From Planctomycetota bacterium (lineage in GTDB: Bacteria; Planctomycetota; UBA1135; UBA2386), in contig JAEUHQ010000107.1 of the NCBI GenBank assembly GCA_016794565.1, positions 1-40,324 on the forward strand: 40,324 bases of DNA. The letters are read 5' to 3'. Under the pieces are notes generated by a model. That model was not told the origin of the DNA, made no database searches, and worked only from the letters and a program-made list of their open reading frames with translations. Both the position numbers and the translations under genes were made by a program. Shown here piece after piece: positions 32,814 to 40,324 of the stretch (position 1 is its first letter; each line of letters begins with the position of its first letter).

Positions 32814-35099
32814 TCAAAACGCGGGCACGCCGACGACGGCACGGAACGCGACGTCGCTGAGCGCCAGGAACGGCGCGGCCGGCGTCTCGGCGACGCACTG
32901 CCACCAGCACTCGAGGCCGGTGAGCGACGGCAGGAGCGGGAACACCATCGGCAGCGTCACGCCGCCGTTCGCGTCGAACGCGGCGATCGCGAACGGCGCG
33001 CCGAGCAGGAGGTCGAACTGCACCGTGCCGAGCGGCGGCAACGGCGCGTAGGCGGGGCGCAGCCCGAACCACAGTGCGACGTAGCCGAACGGCAGGCCGC
33101 CGTTCACCGTCGCGACCGCGGTGCGGCCGACCTGCAGCGGACTCATCGCGAACACGACCGGACTGGCGGCCGGCACCGGCGCCTCGTCGTCGTCGAGCCA
33201 CAGTTGCTGCGTCGCGGCGGCGCCGACGACGTAGGTGGCGCTCGGGACGATGGTCAGCACGACGTTCTCCGGCCCTTCCTGCAGCGCGTCGTCGAGGATC
33301 GTCACGGGCACACGCACCCACGCCGCACCGGCGGGGATCACGGCCGTTCCGGCGATGGCCTGGTAGTCGACGCCGTTCGCCGCGGTGCCGCCGATCGTGA
33401 ACGTCACCGCCAGCGGATTCAGCGTGCCGCCGGTGCGCGTGATCGTGAACGCGCCGTCGAGGTCCGGCTCGCCGGCGCTGCGGTCCGTCGCGATCACGCC
33501 GACCACCGGCAGCGGCAGCGAGCGATCGTCGTCCGCGATCACGACGTGCGCCGACCGCGCCGCGCCGCGGACGTACGTCGTGCCGGGCGCGAGCGAGAAG
33601 ACGACGGTCTCGCCCGGCTCGCGCTGCACATCCTGCATGGGCGTGACGACGACCAGCGTCGTCGCGCTGCCCGCGGGGATCGTCGCCGTGCCGGTGGGCG
33701 CCACGAAGTCGACGCCGGGCACGGCGGTGCCCGCGAGTTCGTAGCCGACGGTCAGCGGCGCAGCGGTGGAACCCGTTCGCACGAAGCGGACCGCGCCGGG
33801 ATTGCCGGCGGCCTCGGTCGCCGCCGCGTCGACGGACACGAGCGTGACGACCGGCAGCCCGAGCGCCGCGTCGTCATCGACGATCGTGGCGATCGCGCGG
33901 CTCGCAGCGTGGCCGATGCGGTGGGTGTCCGCGGGCACGAGACGCAGTTCGACGGACTGGTCGCCTTCGACGAGCGCGTCCTGCACGGGAACGATCGTCA
34001 GCGACGTGCTCGACTGGCCGGCGGGAATGGTCGCGAGCAAGGGCGCCACCGCGTAGTCGTCGCCGAGGCGGGCGTCGCCGGCGAACGACAGGCGCACGAG
34101 CAGCGGCGAGGTCGTGGGACCGGTGCGGCTGAGCGTGAACGTCACGGGGTCGCCGTTCTCGTCTCCGACGGCGTCGGTCGCGGCGACGGAAACGACGACG
34201 TCCGGCAGGTCCCGCAGCACCCGATCGAAGAACGCGTCGCTCACCGCCGTCGCGTCGGCCGCGCTGAAGCCGGGCCCGCCGTGCCCGTTGTCCTGCACCG
34301 GGAAGAACGTCGCGTCGTGCCCGATCGCAGCCGCGGACTTCACGAGCAGTTCGCTCTCGTGGAATGGCACCGTCGTGTCGTCGGTGCCGTGCATCACGAG
34401 CAGCGGCGGATCGTCGGGCGTGAGGAAGGAGATCGGATCGACCGTCGCCCACTTCTCCGGGTTCGACTGCAGAGCGCCGCCGATCAGCTGCGACTCGGGC
34501 GAGGCCGCCGCGTCGTGGTCGAAGGTCGGGAAGTCGTTCGCGAGCAGCATGTTCGTCGGTCCGAACAGGTCGAAGGCACACTGCACGCGGCTCGACACGC
34601 CGACGTGCCGTCCCACCGACCCCTCGAGGTCAACGGCGAACGCGCCCGCGTTCACCGGGCCGACGTTCCCCATCGTCGCCAGCGCCGCGACGAGATGGCC
34701 GCCGGCGGACGAACCCATCACGCCGATGCGGTTGCCGTCGAGCGACCAGGTCGCGGCGTTCGCGCGCAGGTAGCGGATCGCCGCCTTGCAGTCCTGGATC
34801 TGCGCGGGCCAGATCGCCTGTCCGCTCAGCCGGTAGTCGATGCTCGCGACCGCGTAGCCGCGCGCGACGAGCCGCGTCGCCTGGCTCGGGATCGGCAGCC
34901 GGCTGCCGCCCTGCCACCCGCCGCCGTGCACCCACACCATGACCGGCCACGGGCCCGTTCCCACCGGCACCACGAGGTCGAGCAGCAGGTTCAGCGGCGA
35001 ACCGCCGACGGTCACGGTCGCATACGTCAGCGAAGGGAACGTCGTCGACTGCGCGCAGAGCGGGAGCGCGAAAACCGACGCGGCGAGGATTCGGAGCAT
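32814..35099 (-). CDS. Secreted alpha/beta-hydrolase (esterase) with three Calx-beta domains and shared C-terminal domain
   Basis: The 761-residue product has a signal peptide (MLRILAASVFALPLCAQ). Residues about 25-300 are an alpha/beta hydrolase of the BD-FAE/prolyl-oligopeptidase type: oxyanion HGGGW, nucleophile GSSAGG, an acid in HGTDDTTVP and a histidine in DNGHGG. Residues about 305-640 contain three Calx-beta-like modules, each marked by (D/A)D(D/N) loops and TIPAG/VxEGxxxVxL-type sequences (YAVAPLLATIPAGQSSTSL, ATGTATIPAGSATTL-like, AIAGTAVIPAGAAWVRV). The last ~118 residues are the shared C-terminal domain. Esterase or glycan-acyl-esterase activity in the extracellular space is likely, with calcium-binding modules for adhesion. 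Confidence 0.9.
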   Translation of the reverse strand: MLRILAASVFALPLCAQSTTFPSLTYATVTVGGSPLNLLLDLVVPVGTGPWPVMVWVHGGGWQGGSRLPIPSQATRLVARGYAVASIDYRLSGQAIWPAQIQDCKAAIRYLRANAATWSLDGNRIGVMGSSAGGHLVAALATMGNVGPVNAGAFAVDLEGSVGRHVGVSSRVQCAFDLFGPTNMLLANDFPTFDHDAAASPESQLIGGALQSNPEKWATVDPISFLTPDDPPLLVMHGTDDTTVPFHESELLVKSAAAIGHDATFFPVQDNGHGGPGFSAADATAVSDAFFDRVLRDLPDVVVSVAATDAVGDENGDPVTFTLSRTGPTTSPLLVRLSFAGDARLGDDYAVAPLLATIPAGQSSTSLTIVPVQDALVEGDQSVELRLVPADTHRIGHAASRAIATIVDDDAALGLPVVTLVSVDAAATEAAGNPGAVRFVRTGSTAAPLTVGYELAGTAVPGVDFVAPTGTATIPAGSATTLVVVTPMQDVQREPGETVVFSLAPGTTYVRGAARSAHVVIADDDRSLPLPVVGVIATDRSAGEPDLDGAFTITRTGGTLNPLAVTFTIGGTAANGVDYQAIAGTAVIPAGAAWVRVPVTILDDALQEGPENVVLTIVPSATYVVGAAATQQLWLDDDEAPVPAASPVVFAMSPLQVGRTAVATVNGGLPFGYVALWFGLRPAYAPLPPLGTVQFDLLLGAPFAIAAFDANGGVTLPMVFPLLPSLTGLECWWQCVAETPAAPFLALSDVAFRAVVGVPAF

Positions 35100-35218
35100 G
35101 GGCGGATTCCGGGAGAAGGGCGCCGGCTACGAGCAGCCACCATACCGACCCACCGCGACCTCGCCCCGGTCCGCGCCTTTCACTACGCTCCGCGCTCCCT
35201 TCGCCGCCGGAGACCACC

Positions 35219-36562
35219 GTGCCCGCCACCGCTTCGCAGTACTGGAACCCCAAGACCGAGACGTTGCCGAAGGAACAGCTGCGTGCGCTGCAGCTCGCGA
35301 AACTGCAGCGCCTCGTGCAGCGTGCATGGCACGAGTCGCCGTTCCACCGCCGGCTGTACGAGAAGGCGGGCGCACACCCCGACAAGATCAGGACGCTCGA
35401 CGACATCCAGCGGCTGCCGTTCATGACGCGCGAGGACTGGATGCAGAATCAGGCGGAGAAGCCCCTGTTCGGCGACCTGATCACGCGCCCCGAGTCCGAC
35501 GCGATCCGTTACCACCTCACGTCGGGCACGTCGGGACGGCAACCGCTGCGCGTGCTCGACTCGCGCAAGGACTGGTCGTGGATCGCCGACATGTGGTGCT
35601 ACGGCTTCTGGGGCTTCGGCATCCGGCCCACGGACAAGGTGTTCTTCGCGTTCTCGTACGGCTCGTTCATCGGGTTCTGGGGTGCCCACTACTGCTGCGA
35701 GAGGCTCGGCTGCCTCACGCTCGCGTCGGGCAACATGACCACCGAGCAGCGCGTGAAGCAGATCGTCGAGATGGGCGTCACCGTCGTCTGCGCGACGCCG
35801 ACCTACGCGCTGCGCATGGGCCAGACCGCCGAGAAGATGGGCATCGATCTGAAGAAGGAAGGCAAGGTGCGCCGCGTCGTCGTCAGCGGCGAGCCCGCGG
35901 GCTCGATCCCCGCGGTGAAGAAGATGATCGAGGACATGTGGGGCGGGAAGTGCGGCGACACCGCCGGCATGACCGAGATCGGCACGATCATGATCTTCGA
36001 GTGCGACCATCAGCCCGGCGGCCCGCACATCCTCGAGGACTGGTTCATCGAAGAAGTGCTCGACCCCGACAGCGGCAAGCCAGTTCCGTACGGCGAACGC
36101 GGCGAACGCGTCGTGACGTCGTTCGGCCGCGGCTTCATCCCGCTCATCCGCTACCGCACGAAGGACCTCGTCTGCAAGGTGCCGCACACGCGCTGCACGT
36201 GCGGCCGCACCGGCGACGTCTACGAAGGCGGCATCCTCGGCCGCGTCGACGACATGAAGCTGATCCGCGGAACCAACGTCTATCCGCGCGCGGTCGAGGC
36301 CGTCGTGCGCGAGCACGCCGAGGTCGAGGAGTTCCAGATCGTGATCACGCGCGTCGACAACGTGCAGGACGAGATCACCGTGAAGATCGAACTGAAGCCC
36401 GACCAGGGCGAGTGCTGGCCGCGGCTGCAGGCGAAGCTCGGCAAGGACCTCGCTGACGCGCACGAAGGGCTGCGCTTCAACCTCGACCTGTGCAAGCAGG
36501 GCGAGCTGCCGCGCTTCGAGCTCAAGGCGAAGCGTCTCCAGGACCTGCGGCCCCAATATTGA
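35219..36562 (+). CDS. PaaK-family acyl-CoA ligase (phenylacetate-CoA ligase-like)
   Basis: The 447-residue enzyme has the ANL/PaaK marks: HLTSGTSGRQPLRV (AMP-binding loop, near 102-115), VVSGEPAG, a GDTAGMTEIG motif in the adenylate site, RYRTKDLV and a C-terminal ILGRVDDMKLIRGTNVYP hinge. It activates an aromatic or other carboxylic acid with ATP and CoA. The GTG start at 35219 fits the N-terminus of the family. No phenylacetate operon genes are adjacent, so substrate is unknown; an acid feeding the acyl-CoA genes at 25076-27838 is possible but not shown. Confidence 0.9.
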   Translation: MPATASQYWNPKTETLPKEQLRALQLAKLQRLVQRAWHESPFHRRLYEKAGAHPDKIRTLDDIQRLPFMTREDWMQNQAEKPLFGDLITRPESDAIRYHLTSGTSGRQPLRVLDSRKDWSWIADMWCYGFWGFGIRPTDKVFFAFSYGSFIGFWGAHYCCERLGCLTLASGNMTTEQRVKQIVEMGVTVVCATPTYALRMGQTAEKMGIDLKKEGKVRRVVVSGEPAGSIPAVKKMIEDMWGGKCGDTAGMTEIGTIMIFECDHQPGGPHILEDWFIEEVLDPDSGKPVPYGERGERVVTSFGRGFIPLIRYRTKDLVCKVPHTRCTCGRTGDVYEGGILGRVDDMKLIRGTNVYPRAVEAVVREHAEVEEFQIVITRVDNVQDEITVKIELKPDQGECWPRLQAKLGKDLADAHEGLRFNLDLCKQGELPRFELKAKRLQDLRPQY

Positions 36563-36584
36563 GAAACGAACTGAGGACCCGCCG

Positions 36585-36791
36585 ATGGCGAACGAAAGCA
36601 AGGATCTGCTCGGCAACCCGCTGTCGAAGGACGACCGCGAACTGCTCGATCTCTACGCGCGGCTGAAGGCACTCGCGCAGCGCACCGATCTCCCACCCGT
36701 CGTCACCGCGAACGTGAAGCAGGCGATGGTGCTCGTGTGGAACGCGTGCAGCGACCTCGCCCTTCTCTACGAAGAGCCCGGCTGCGACTGA
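36585..36791 (+). CDS. Small protein downstream of PaaK-like ligase, unknown
   Basis: The 68-residue product (MANESKDLLGNPLSKDDREL...) is mostly helical and acidic-basic, with no signal or membrane segment. It follows the ligase with 22 bp between, so they likely share one mRNA. Conserved-looking residues include two cysteines (NACSDL, EPGCD). I do not recognise a family. Confidence 0.65.
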   Translation: MANESKDLLGNPLSKDDRELLDLYARLKALAQRTDLPPVVTANVKQAMVLVWNACSDLALLYEEPGCD

Positions 36792-36813
36792 GGCTGCCGC
36801 TGCTCGCAGCCGC

Positions 36814-36830
36814 GCTACGCGCTGCGTAGC
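36814..36830. terminator. Short perfect hairpin before the DUF2785 gene
   Basis: GCTACGC / GCGTAGC pair around GCT, 22 bp after the small-protein stop and 8 bp before the next ATG. It may be a weak terminator or affect translation of the following gene. Confidence 0.3.
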
Positions 36831-36837
36831 AGGCGCG

Positions 36838-37722
36838 ATGACCGCCCTCCGCCCGCTGCTCCTGTTCTTCCTGACGACACTCGGCGCGACTGCGCAGGAA
36901 CGCGACAAGGCGTTCTGGCGCGCGCTGCTCGGCGCCGACGCGCGCCGTCCGACTGCCGACGAAGTCGTGCAGCTGCTGCCCGAGCTGTCGGGCATGCTGG
37001 GCTCGCGCGACTCCGAACTCCGCGACGACATCGCCTACACGCTGCTCGCACAGTGGCTGCACAAGGACGCCGATCCGCCGGTGCCGATCGCGCAGCAGCG
37101 ACAACTGCTCGCGCAGTGGACGAGTGCGATTGGCGAAGCGCCGCGCGGCGGCCCCGACGCGGTGCTGCGGCGCTCGTTCTCGACGCTCTCGCTCGCTCTG
37201 CTCGTGGCCCTCGACAACCAGGACCCCTGGCTCGAACGCGCCGAGTTCGACCGCATCCTGGCGAGCGCGATCGACTACCTGACCGTCGAACTCGACCCGC
37301 GCGGCCTCGACGCCGAAGTCGGCTGGGTGCACGCGCTCGCACACACTGCCGACCTGCTGAAGTTCTGCGCGCGCAGCCGCCACCTCTCCCCCGCGGATCA
37401 GGGCGCGATCCTGACGGCGATCGGCCAACGGTTGACGAAGTCGACGACCCCGTGGGTCTTCGGCGAAGACGAACGGCTCGCACGGGCCGTGCTGTCCCTC
37501 GTCGCGCGCGACGACTTCGACGAACGCGTGTTCGCCGAGTGGCTGCGCACGTACGGCACACCGGAGCGGAACGGGTGGGCGACGATCGAGGGCGCGATGC
37601 GCGAACACGACCGGCGGCACCTGTTCACGACGCTGCACGCGCTGCTGACCGTCGACCCGCGCGACTCGGCGAGCCTGCAGAAGGGCCGCGCGCTGGTCGC
37701 CGCTCACTTGAAGGGCGCGTAG
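36838..37722 (+). CDS. DUF2785 family protein with signal-like N-terminus
   Basis: The 294-residue protein begins with a signal-peptide-like segment (MTALRPLLLFFLTTLGATAQ), then an all-helical domain with DUF2785 marks: GWVHALAHTADLLKFCARS and FGEDERLARAVLSLVAR. The family is mostly cytoplasmic in other bacteria, so export here is notable. No biochemical function is established. It is convergent with the histidine kinase gene 23 bp downstream. Confidence 0.82.
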   Translation: MTALRPLLLFFLTTLGATAQERDKAFWRALLGADARRPTADEVVQLLPELSGMLGSRDSELRDDIAYTLLAQWLHKDADPPVPIAQQRQLLAQWTSAIGEAPRGGPDAVLRRSFSTLSLALLVALDNQDPWLERAEFDRILASAIDYLTVELDPRGLDAEVGWVHALAHTADLLKFCARSRHLSPADQGAILTAIGQRLTKSTTPWVFGEDERLARAVLSLVARDDFDERVFAEWLRTYGTPERNGWATIEGAMREHDRRHLFTTLHALLTVDPRDSASLQKGRALVAAHLKGA

Positions 37723-37745
37723 ACGGCACGGCGGCCGTTCCGGCC

Positions 37746-40148
37746 TCAGACCAGCGCCTCGTTCTCCGGCGCGGCCTCGCGAGCCTGCGACAGGACCTCG
37801 ACGCAGCTCGCGATGAGGTGCCGGCGATGGATCGGCTTGCTGGCATATCCGGTGCATCCCGCGGCGATGCAGCGTTCGCGATCGCCCGCCATCGCGTGCG
37901 CCGTCAGCGCGATGATCGGCAGCCGGGCACCCTTGCGACGCAACAGCGCCACCGCCGTGTAGCCGTCCATGACCGGCATCTGGATGTCCGTCAGGAGCAG
38001 GTCGCACGGCAGCGGCTCCCGCAGCTCGCCTTCGAGCGTGCCGTCCTTCGTCAACGCCTGGACCGCGAGTGCGCCGTTGCCGACCGCGAGCACCTCCGCC
38101 CCGGCCTTGCGCAACACGTGCGAGATGAGGCGGACGTTGTCGGGTCCGTCCTCGGCCAGCAGGATGCGGGCTCCGGCGAGCGGCATCGACTCCACCGGGG
38201 CCGCTTCGCCTTCGCGAACGGAACCCGTGGGCATGCCCGCGAGCGGAGCGGGCGGCAACCACGCGTCGCCGATCACGTCGACCGCGACGGTCGCAGTGAA
38301 GCAGCTGCCGACGCCCGGGGTACTGGTGACACTGATGTCGCCGCCCATCATCGTCGCGAGACGCCTGCTGATGTGCAGGCCGAGGCCCGTGCCCCCGAAC
38401 CGGCGCGTCGTGCTCGTGTCCGCCTGGGTGAACGGCGCGAACAAACGCTGGCACTGCTCGCGCGTCATGCCGATGCCCGTGTCGCGCACGTCGAAGACCA
38501 CGGTGGCCGGGTCGCCCCGCACTCCGCGCACTTCAACGGTCACCTTGCCGAGCTCGGTGAACTTGATCGCGTTGCCGATCAGGTTGACCAGGATCTGGCG
38601 AACGCGCACCGGATCCGACGCGACCCGCGCGGGGATCGGACTCACGATCTCGGCCTCGAGGGTCAGGTTCTTGCTGCGCGCCTTCACGCTCATCAGCGAG
38701 ACCACGTCGCGAACGACGACGTCGATCCTGGTCGCCCGCTTCTCCACGGTGAGCTTGCCGGCCTCCACCTTCGAGATGTCGAGTACGTCGTTGACGAGCT
38801 CCAGCAGGTGCTCGCCGTTGCGACGGATCGTGTCGACGAACTCGGCCCGTTCCGCCCGCGCGGGCTGCGGCTCGGCGGCGAGCAGCTCGGCATAGCCGAG
38901 GATCGCCGACATCGGCGTGCGGATCTCGTGGCTCATGTTGGCGAGGAACTCGCTCTTGGTCAGGCTCGCCGACTCGGCCACGGCACGCGCCGTGCGCAGA
39001 CGGCGGTGCGTGATCGAGAGGATCGCCAGCGCCAGCGCGAGCAGGCTGAACACGAGCGTCCCCGCGGCCTCGGCGAGGCGGTCCCGGTGGGCCCGGTCGG
39101 CGACCCACGCGGCGGGAATCGTCACCATCACCTGGATGCCGCCGCCGTCGAGCGTGCGCAGCTGGTTCATCCGCTGGAGACCGATGTACGCGTCGTCGAG
39201 CTGCACGACGGAGTGCAACACGCCGCCGACGGCGAGCGACGCGACGATCGCGCCGAGGTGACCGGGCGACAGCCGCGGCGCGACGGCGCCGGAGTTGACG
39301 AGTTCGTCGAAGAGCCGACCCGAGTCGCTGACGAACTCCGCCTTGCCGAGGCCGTCGGCCAGAGTGCACTCCTTGCCCACCGCGGCGATCCGCTCGAAAC
39401 GCAGCCGTGCACTGACCACGCCGACCTGCCGGCCGTTCGCGTCGAACGCGGGCACGGAGTGCGCGACCGACAGGCCCGACGAATCGAACAGCGCCGGCGT
39501 GATGTCGCAGCGCGTCTGGAACTCCAGGACTTCGGCGCGCGACTCGTTGCGCAGGCAGCGGGTGATGATCGGGCGATCGCGGAAGTCGCGAGCCAGCACG
39601 CGGTCCAGGCGTTCCGGCGCGATCGGCGATCCGTCCGCGTAGACGGAGTTGAGACCGAGGATCGTGCCCTGCGAGTCGAAGAGGGCGATCGCATCGATGG
39701 AGGTGGTGCCGAGAACGGCCGCGTTGCACGCGGCGACGACGCGGGTGCGGTCCCGGCTCTGCAAGGCCGCGACGACGCACGGGTCCTGCGCGATCCGTCT
39801 CGTCCACGCGATCGACGGCGCCACGGTGTGCTCGATCGCCTCCGTCAGGCGGCGGCCGGCGTCCATCAGCGCCTCGCCCGCGACCGCCTGGAACCGCGCC
39901 ACCTCACCAGCCGTGGACAGCGCCGCGACCGCGGCCTGGATCAGACCGCCGATCCCGACCACGACGAAGAGGCACGTGATCACCGCGCCGAAGTCCGTGG
40001 ATCGATCGCGACGCGACCGCCTGGCGGCGATCCCGGCCCCGTTCAGGCCGTTGTTCGAGGTGGCACGCACCGGCCTCACATCGCGCCGGCCGTTCCCGTT
40101 CTTGAGTGGGGAAGTCCTGCACGCGGCGCGACGACGCGAGGGGTTCAC
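37746..40148 (-). CDS. Hybrid sensor histidine kinase with periplasmic sensor and receiver domain
   Basis: The 800-residue protein has two membrane helices (about 52-78 and 362-381) that flank a ~280-residue periplasmic sensor, likely Cache-like. The cytoplasmic part has a HisKA dimerisation domain with MSHEIRTPM (phospho-His407), an ATPase domain with [16 protein letters not shown] and [11 protein letters not shown], and a C-terminal receiver with [14 protein letters not shown] (phospho-Asp721), IIALTAHAM and Lys771. There is no HPt domain or cognate response regulator nearby, so phosphorelay partners are elsewhere. ATG 40148 is the longest sensible start. Confidence 0.95.
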   Translation of the reverse strand: MNPSRRRAACRTSPLKNGNGRRDVRPVRATSNNGLNGAGIAARRSRRDRSTDFGAVITCLFVVVGIGGLIQAAVAALSTAGEVARFQAVAGEALMDAGRRLTEAIEHTVAPSIAWTRRIAQDPCVVAALQSRDRTRVVAACNAAVLGTTSIDAIALFDSQGTILGLNSVYADGSPIAPERLDRVLARDFRDRPIITRCLRNESRAEVLEFQTRCDITPALFDSSGLSVAHSVPAFDANGRQVGVVSARLRFERIAAVGKECTLADGLGKAEFVSDSGRLFDELVNSGAVAPRLSPGHLGAIVASLAVGGVLHSVVQLDDAYIGLQRMNQLRTLDGGGIQVMVTIPAAWVADRAHRDRLAEAAGTLVFSLLALALAILSITHRRLRTARAVAESASLTKSEFLANMSHEIRTPMSAILGYAELLAAEPQPARAERAEFVDTIRRNGEHLLELVNDVLDISKVEAGKLTVEKRATRIDVVVRDVVSLMSVKARSKNLTLEAEIVSPIPARVASDPVRVRQILVNLIGNAIKFTELGKVTVEVRGVRGDPATVVFDVRDTGIGMTREQCQRLFAPFTQADTSTTRRFGGTGLGLHISRRLATMMGGDISVTSTPGVGSCFTATVAVDVIGDAWLPPAPLAGMPTGSVREGEAAPVESMPLAGARILLAEDGPDNVRLISHVLRKAGAEVLAVGNGALAVQALTKDGTLEGELREPLPCDLLLTDIQMPVMDGYTAVALLRRKGARLPIIALTAHAMAGDRERCIAAGCTGYASKPIHRRHLIASCVEVLSQAREAAPENEALV

Positions 40149-40173
40149 CCGAGTCGCGCAGCGACGACCCGTG

Positions 40174-40324
40174 TCACTGGAACAGGAATGCGTGCGCGTT
40201 CGTGGTCTCGAAGAGTCCGTTGCGCGCGTTCGGCGTGAGCGCCGCGCACTGCACGAACACCGCGATGCCCGCGGAGCCCGGCGCGACGACGAGCGACCAC
40301 GTGTCGGTGAAGTCCGGCGTCGAG
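40174..40324 (-). CDS. Partial secreted protein, C-terminal end of shared domain (5' part outside window)
   Basis: About 50 residues before the TGA at 40174 read [37 protein letters not shown] and [11 protein letters not shown]. The VQ...(S/T)NA(x)x pattern matches the last part of the shared C-terminal domain seen in three other secreted proteins here. The gene continues beyond the window. Confidence 0.6.
   Translation of the reverse strand, partial: STPDFTDTWSLVVAPGSAGIAVFVQCAALTPNARNGLFETTNAHAFLFQ

Noticed and set aside
33204..35426. Plus-strand open frame of 740 codons opposite the esterase
   Set aside because: His/Arg/Asp-rich antisense of a clear hydrolase with Calx-beta domains.
37053..40238. 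Plus-strand open frame of 1061 codons opposite the histidine kinase
   Set aside because: Antisense of a full hybrid kinase; no domain pattern in the plus-strand frame.

Overview
The window is very GC-rich bacterial chromosome with strong GC at third codon positions, so long antisense open frames run opposite almost every gene. I annotate one coherent coding frame per locus. There are 31 protein genes called as whole, plus two cut by the window edges and one probable gene remnant. There is no rRNA, tRNA, CRISPR array, transposase or phage gene. The mix of many secreted proteins sharing one C-terminal beta-rich domain, Calx-beta modules, lipoproteins, an orphan MotAB stator, an exopolysaccharide (XrtA/EpsH-like) gene order and few Shine-Dalgarno sites suggests a free-living Planctomycetota member. 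This is inference from gene content; another GC-rich Gram-negative phylum is possible.

Region 1 (1-3084, minus strand) is an exopolysaccharide cassette: a Wzz-type chain-length protein, a CapB/BY-kinase-like ATPase and a NodB-type polysaccharide deacetylase. The last two have lost key active-site residues. Region 2 (3280-10799) holds a large secreted lipoprotein of unknown role, a divergent LysR regulator and secreted beta-propeller pair, a TerB-like protein, a degenerate secreted gluzincin and a secreted repeat-domain protein. Region 3 (10907-13413) has a metal-binding lipoprotein next to a double-CDGSH iron-sulfur protein, a small secreted protein and a dicarboxylate/amino-acid symporter.

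Region 4 (13552-21179) carries the SbcC-SbcD nuclease pair, a DUF3052 protein with a small partner, a CaCA cation antiporter and an extended SDR. Region 5 (21319-24723) has a small secreted protein that resembles the one in region 3, a membrane-anchored helical-repeat protein, ribosomal protein L33 (only 54 residues) and a secreted protein with the shared C-terminal domain. Region 6 (25076-27838) is a short acyl-CoA operon: SDR, crotonase-fold protein and acyl-CoA dehydrogenase.

Region 7 (27860-32795) contains MotA/MotB, a serine hydrolase, UDP-GlcNAc 2-epimerase, an ambiguous locus where a small membrane protein is antisense to a TetR-like 3' remnant, and a bacteriohemerythrin. Region 8 (32814-40324) has an esterase fused to Calx-beta domains, a PaaK-family CoA ligase with a 68-residue partner, a DUF2785 protein, a hybrid histidine kinase and the end of another secreted protein.

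The strongest themes for follow-up are (i) consecutive pseudoenzyme-like EPS proteins, (ii) a shared C-terminal domain on four secreted proteins, (iii) a small secreted family present twice, and (iv) the metal-binding lipoprotein/CDGSH pair.
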